DNA from: Fragum whitleyi
Taxonomy: Eukaryota; Mollusca; Bivalvia; Cardiida; Cardiidae
Reading direction: 5' to 3'
NCBI GenBank assembly: GCA_948146395.1
Contig: OX411545.1
Span: 21,310,526 to 21,374,525 of the forward strand
Length of the DNA stretch: 64,000 nucleotides
Position 1 is the stretch's first letter, and each line of letters begins with the position of its first letter. The notes beneath the pieces were generated by a model. It was not told the DNA's origin. It searched no databases and saw nothing but the letters and a program-made list of their open reading frames with translations. Both the position numbers and the translations under genes were made by a program. Positions 60,701 to 64,000 of the stretch are shown piece after piece.

Positions 60701-63414
60701 GATCTTGGACCTCTGCATTGCGAGTCTCTTACCTTAAACCTATAGCTATATTTGATCACTTATAACAACAGGGTATATTTTATCATTTGAGAGTAATGTT
60801 CATGTATTTTAAATCTATATAAGGAAGTGGGAACCGAATATCAATGAAGGTCACCAGGAATATTAAATGAGCGACAGGTCAATGATGTTTCACAATAACT
60901 TTTAATCTATAACTCGTATAAACAAGAGGGCCATAGTGGCCCTTAATCGCTCACCTGAATTAACAATCTTAAAATGTTTTTCTAAGATTTGACCCCGTGA
61001 CCTAGTTTTTGACTCCACTTGACCCAATTCCAAACTTGTCCGAGATTTCATCAAGATAATCATTCTGACCAATTTTCAGGTTGATTGGGCTAAAAATATG
61101 GCCTCTAGAGTGTCCACAAGGTTTTTCTAAATTTTGACCCCATGACCTAGTTTTTGACCCCACTTGACCCAATTTCAACTTGTCCGAGATTTCATCAAGA
61201 TAATCATTCTGACCAATTTTCAGGTTGATTGGGCTAAAAATATGGCCTCTAGAGTGTCCACAATATTTTTCTAAGATTTGACCCTGTGACCTAGTTTTTA
61301 ACCCCACTTGACCCAATTTCGAACTTGTCCGAGATTTCATCAAGATAATCATTCTGACCAATTTTCAGGTTGATTGGGCTAAAAATATGGCCTCTAGAGT
61401 GTCCACAAGGTTTTTCTTAGATTTGACCCGGTGACCTAGTTTTTGACCCCACTTGACCCAATTTTGAACTTGTCCCAGATTTCATCAAGATAATCATTCT
61501 GACCAATTTTCAGGTTGATTTGGCTAAAAATATGGCCTCTAGAGTGTCCACAAGGTTTTTCTAAGATTTGACCCCGTGACCTAGTTTTTGACCCCACTTG
61601 ACCCAATTTCAAAACATGTCCGAGATTTCATCAAGATAATCATTCTGACCAATTTTTAGGTTGATTAGGCTAAAAATATGGCCTCTAGAGTGTCCACAAG
61701 GTTTTTCTAAGATTTGACCCCGTGACCTAGTTTTTGACCCCACTTCACCCAATTTCGAACTTGTTCGAGATTTCATCGAGATAATCATTCTGACCAATTT
61801 TCAGGTTGATTTGGCTAAAAATATGGCCTCTAGAGTGTCCACAAGGTTTTTCTAAGATTTGACCCTGTTACCTAGTTTTTGACCCCACTTGACCCAATTT
61901 CAAACTTGTCCGAGATTTCATCAAGATAATCATTCTGACCAATATTTAGGTTGATTGGGCTAAAAATATGGCCTCTAGAGTGTCCACAAGGTTTTTATAA
62001 GATTTGACCCCGTGACCTAGTTTTTGACCCCACTTGACCCAATTTCAAACTTGTCCGAGATTTCATCAAGATAATCATTCTGACCAATTTTCAGATTTAT
62101 TGGGCTAAAAATATGGCCTCAAGAGTGTCCACAAGGTTTTTCTAAGATTTGACCCCGTGACCTAGTTTTTGACCCCACTTGACCCAATTTCGAACTTGTC
62201 CCAGATTTTATCAAGATAATCATTCTGACCAATTTTCAGGTTGATTGGGCTAAAAATATGGCCTCTAGAGTGTCCACAATATTTTTCTAAGATTTGACCC
62301 TGTGACCTAGTTTTTGACCCCACTTGACCCAATTTCGAACTTGTCCCAGATTTCATCAAGATAATCATCCTGACCAATTTTCAGGTTGATTGGGCCAAAA
62401 ATATGGCCTCTAGAGTGTCCACAAGGTAAATGTTGACGACGGACGACGGACGACGGACGACGGACATCAAGTAACCCCAAAAGCTCACCTTGAGCACTTC
62501 GTGCTCAGGTGAGCTAAAAATGTTTTTGAAGTCAGTAAAGTTAAGGGATGAGAGTCATGGAATGTTTTCAAATCAATATACATTTATAACTGAGAATGCT
62601 AGGCAACAATTCGTTCTCGAGACACGGCATTCAAACTTGAACAGCAATATATAAATCATAACTTTTAAGAAATTGGATATCCAAATGGTTTAAAAGATAA
62701 AGAGTAATGATTTTTTTATTATTGTTGGGTGGTTTTTTTTTTTTTTTTTTTTTTTTTTTCAAAGCCATAATCCCAGATAACCTAGAAAAGCAATACATAC
62801 TCTACAACTACTCTCGAAGTGACAACCTGAAAAATCACAGAAAATGGCAGGAGTGACACCATTACGCCGGCTATGCAACTGGAAGGATTCGTACCATTTA
62901 TCTTTCGAGGTTTAAATTGACTAATGTAATAAATAAAATTCAATGGAGCCAGTACAAAAAAAAAACATTAAATGTTAGCGATTTGCACATATTTGAATTT
63001 AACGCCCCATCAGATTCCCATTGCGTGTGAATTCCAATTAGCTCTATTTAAGTTCTCTTGTAGACGCAGCACAATAAGTAACAAATATCCAAGTTACTTT
63101 AATTCTTTATACATTTTCTCATTACTGTGCGGTCAGGAAATAATTTCGAATAAAACCTCAATCAAATAGTATGCACATGGCTAGCACAAATATGACCAAG
63201 ATTAATGTTTGCATCGAGGATGACCAGTTTTTTAAATACATAATGTTCAGTTTTGACCTTCAACAATTTTGGCAAGTCATTCGACACGCTCCAATTATTT
63301 TACCTAATCTAGTCAAACGACTCTCAGTCAACAACTAGTTTCTGGAGGTTAATTTGTATTCGAAAAACACTCCAAAGCACGAGAGACTAAAGAAACTTTA
63401 CCTGTAGACAGCAT
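54627..63414 (-). CDS. CISD: CDGSH iron-sulfur domain protein (mitoNEET/NAF-1 family), 3 coding exons
   Basis: Coding exons on the minus strand: 63414-63402 (13 nt), 56650-56451 (200 nt), 54722-54627 (96 nt); 309 nt, 102 aa, frame kept at both junctions. An N-terminal membrane anchor ([19 protein letters not shown], residues 11-29) is followed by [20 protein letters not shown] and the CDGSH domain [20 protein letters not shown]. Ligands of the 2Fe-2S cluster are Cys64, Cys66, Cys75 and His79, all present. The end is [17 protein letters not shown]. Length matches animal CISD1 (about 108). Such proteins sit in the outer mitochondrial or ER membrane facing the cytosol and act in iron-sulfur and redox handling. 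CISD1 and CISD2 cannot be told apart here. It converges on the cadherin gene. Exon 1 is tiny, so the start is less sure than the rest. Confidence 0.9.
54763..54985 (+). mobile_element. SINE S1 copy in CISD intron 2
   Basis: GACGGCGGCACTCATTC, GTCTCTCACCAATGGGTTGA, CACCATTGTTAGGTGCTTCA, GTTTAAAGCGGCGTTAAACC, tail CAATCAATCAAT. One of the best body copies. Confidence 0.88.
55204..56010 (-). mobile_element. Tandem-core element T1 in CISD intron 2, four diverged monomers
   Basis: Left tip AACAAGAGGTCCACGAGGGC. Monomers of about 165 bp contain CCCATTTTCCTATG-like, CCTACAATC-like and GTGAAAGTTTCAAGAGAATC-like blocks. The right side runs into GACGGTCCAACAGACAAGAC. Confidence 0.7.
56201..56436. mobile_element. 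MITE with TGAGCCTGTGCGTGACA ends, 14 bp from a CISD splice donor
   Basis: Ends TGAGCCTGTGCGTGACA and TGTCACGCACAGGCTCA match exactly. The centre AGTCTGTGCATCCGCACAGT + CTGACCAGAGTC links it to the GTGACCCGTCA family. Confidence 0.85.
56451..56650 (-). CDS. CISD: CISD exon 2: membrane anchor and first half of the CDGSH domain
   Basis: Acceptor TATTTTTTCAG, donor GTTAGTG. Encodes [20 protein letters not shown] to [15 protein letters not shown] with Cys64 and Cys66. Phase 1 in, 0 out. Confidence 0.93.
56664..56830. mobile_element. Diverged foldback related to the GCGTTCAGGAT family
   Basis: CAGCCTTACGTTCAGGAGAG at the left and GCGTTTCCATCCTGAACG at the right. The centre differs from other copies. 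Confidence 0.5.
56870..57000. mobile_element. Foldback MITE, GCGTTCAGGAT family, CISD intron 1
   Basis: CCCTGCGTTCAGGATGAAAA and TTTTACATCCTGAACACAGG, centre TTTGCACGTATGCGCACGTG and CAAAGCGGGGTATCAT. Subterminal GCGAAGCGCTTTCG replaces GTGCAAACAGTTTG of other copies. Confidence 0.85.
57215..57290. mobile_element. Half copy, GCGTTCAGGAT family (GCGCTTTCG subtype)
   Basis: GGCGAGCGCTTTCGTATCCC then GAACGCAGGGCTGG. Confidence 0.55.
57328..57401. repeat. Short hairpin family H1, copy D (best)
   Basis: GATGGCTAAGTGCAAAACAG then TTGTAACTGCCTATA pairs with TATAGGCAGTTTCAACTGTT then TTGCACTTAATCATC around AACA; three mismatches in 35 bp. Confidence 0.92.
57865..58207. mobile_element. GCGTTCAGGAT foldback copy split by a SINE
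   Basis: Left half CGGTGCAAACAGTTTGCAAA, TATACCCCGCTTTACACGTG; right half AACGTGCAAAGCGTTGTATC, CTGTTTTGTCATCTTGAACG. The insertion lies exactly at the central CACGTG-like region. Confidence 0.8.
57927..58138 (-). mobile_element. tRNA-derived SINE S2 with 9-bp target duplication
   Basis: Flanked by CACTTACGT (57918-57926) and CACTAACGT (58139-58147). The minus-strand head TGTCCGTGGTCTAGTGGTAG resembles tRNA box A of the Glu/Asp type, with a degenerate box B (GGTCTTGAGTATTATTCCC). Different from S1. Confidence 0.75.
58510..58617 (+). repeat. tRNA-like sequence with long T tract
   Basis: GGGTCCGTAGCGCAGTAATC resembles box A and CCCGGTTCGAATACGC box B, with 23 T residues right after. No complete cloverleaf forms by eye; probably a SINE head or tRNA pseudogene with an expanded Pol III terminator. 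Confidence 0.5.
59073..60600. mobile_element. TTAA-flanked element, family C, complete
   Basis: TTAA at 59069-59072 and 60601-60604. Ends GGTGGAAGAGGACAATAGCG + TTTTTTGAGA are exactly inverted at the right, and diverged matching continues to GTTACCATGACGTCGT near 59199 and 60470. 1528 bp, no transposase seen; short AT-rich ORFs only. Confidence 0.88.
60653..60760 (-). repeat. tRNA-like sequence (minus) with T-rich 3' side
   Basis: On minus: TAGCTATAGGTTTAAGGTAA (D-arm-like), ACTCGCAATGCAGAGG (anticodon-arm-like), GATCGAAACTCC (degenerate box B), then a T/C-rich run. Relic, not a working gene. Confidence 0.4.
60921..62516 (-). mobile_element. Tandem-core element T1 with ten 144-bp monomers
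   Basis: Left tip AACAAGAGGGCCATAGTGGC, then CGCTCACCTGAATTAAC. About ten monomers of 143-149 bp start near 60999, 61143, 61287, 61431, 61573, 61723, 61866, 62010, 62158 and 62302 (landmarks GTGACCTAGTTTTTGACCCC, GATAATCATTCTGACCAATT, TATGGCCTCTAGAGTGTCCA). Right side: GACGACGG repeats and a terminal hairpin AGCTCACCTTGAGCAC / GTGCTCAGGTGAGCT. Sits in CISD intron 1. Confidence 0.9.
62433..62468. repeat. (GACGACG)n short tandem repeat
   Basis: GACGACGGACGACGGACGAC and on: four to five 7-bp units next to the T1 terminal hairpin. Confidence 0.85.
62517..63401. other. CISD intron 1, 5' part, little recognised
   Basis: Holds a 26-nt T tract at about 62733-62759 and otherwise plain AT-rich sequence with a 65-codon ORF that looks accidental. 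Confidence 0.5.
63402..63414 (-). CDS. CISD: CISD exon 1: 13-nt first coding exon
   Basis: ATGCTGTCTACAG followed by donor GTAAAG. Joins exon 2 as MLSTG-QEWLQ in the correct phase; A at -3. It is the only fitting ATG-donor pair I found upstream, but such a short exon is modest evidence. Confidence 0.65.
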
Positions 63415-63710
63415 TTTTCTAAGTTCGGTGAATATCACAGCTAAGCCGGCATAGATAAATGACTGGTTCCCGTCTTGTAAATCCTCCAGAGGCGTAGTAA
63501 TTATAAATAAGAGTAGGGAGTAGAAATGATATAGGCCCAGAGCACGGTGAAAAGGTTATGTAAATGGAAATAAAGGAATCGTAATGTCTTATTGTTATGT
63601 TTGATTCAATAGCAGAGAGGGCATAAGAACTTGAACAAGTTAAAGAACAGAAATAGCTCAATGTCAGTAGGCTAAGCAAAATCGCCGGGAAATCAACTGA
63701 TTACCGCATC

Positions 63711-63805
63711 AGTCATCGGATACCCCGGGGTCTACCTATTTGCTACGCTATATCGATGTAGCGAAGCAAATAGGGAGACCCCGGGGTATCAGAGGATGCA
63801 AATAC
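63711..63805. repeat. GC-rich foldback upstream of CISD
   Basis: GATACCCCGGGGTCTACCTA pairs with TAGGGAGACCCCGGGGTATC, extended by TTTGCTACGCT / AGCGAAGCAAA. It lies about 300 bp before the CISD ATG. Confidence 0.88.
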
Positions 63806-64000
63806 CGTATTTGATCGGCGATCAGATGACCCCGTGACGAGTCTTACAGTTTTGTTCCAGCTATGTTTACAAAATCATGAGGCTTGGCTCTTTTCACTGA
63901 GAAAATTATTTTTTCTACCCAGAAGGAATTCTGACAGATTCGCGCATGTGACAGGTTGCCTTTTATTAAATCCGTCCTAATTATGAACCCGATGACTAGG
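63806..64000. other. Window edge, nothing recognised
   Basis: No ORF, repeat or RNA seen. It may include the CISD promoter, as that gene reads leftward from 63414, but no TATA-initiator pair is evident. Confidence 0.4.

Noticed and set aside
61002..62377. Repeated minus-strand ORFs with a 48-residue periodicity (119, 62 and 71 codons)
   Set aside because: The 144-bp monomer is a multiple of three, so a stop-free frame is carried along; landmarks are shared at the DNA level with indel-shifted units, and no start or domain supports a protein.
60970..62425. CRISPR-like look of a regular repeat array
   Set aside because: Monomers are contiguous 144-bp satellite units without unique spacers, in a eukaryotic intron.

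Overview
The window is eukaryotic nuclear DNA: AT-rich, intron-rich and packed with interspersed repeats. The content fits a lophotrochozoan animal, most likely a bivalve mollusc. That is an inference from the repeat types (tRNA-derived SINEs, foldback MITEs, tandem-core elements with hairpin ends) and the protein families; no species is claimed.

Genes. (1) An intronless glycosyltransferase of the DXD sugar-transferase type (Gly_transf_sug-like) at 13268-14263 (+), bracketed by two inverted copies of one MITE. (2) A complete short transmembrane cadherin at 27007-51494 (+). I rebuilt it as 14 exons (2046 nt, 681 aa): signal peptide, five cadherin repeats, one membrane helix and a short tail. 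Every exon junction keeps frame and has GT/AG borders. (3) A CDGSH iron-sulfur protein (CISD/mitoNEET family) at 63414-54627 (-), three coding exons, 102 aa, with all four cluster ligands. The cadherin and CISD genes converge tail to tail. No whole-gene ORF exists for the last two; they were found by reading exons.

Layout. 1-4380: repeats only. 4390-7262: a 5'-truncated LINE with one late frameshift and an (ATT)n tail. 7400-12950: foldback and DNA-transposon remnants, including a three-level nested insertion with a readable empty site. 13268-14263: glycosyltransferase. 14393-26900: intergenic repeats, with a 3.8-kb inverted-repeat structure at 17236-21068. 27007-51494: cadherin; intron 1 holds a TIR element with its own core promoter and short ORF, intron 4 holds decayed copies of exon 5, and several introns hold foldback elements that touch splice sites. 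51500-54600: gene tails and clustered short hairpins. 54627-63414: CISD, with a 10-copy 144-bp tandem array in intron 1.

Most notable: the pseudo-exon array upstream of cadherin exon 5; a clustered family of near-perfect short hairpins, one copy in the cadherin 3' UTR region; the promoter-bearing TIR element at 27569-28805; splice sites placed at foldback-element edges; and three unrelated TTAA-flanked transposon families. All assignments come from reading the sequence; no search or alignment program was run.
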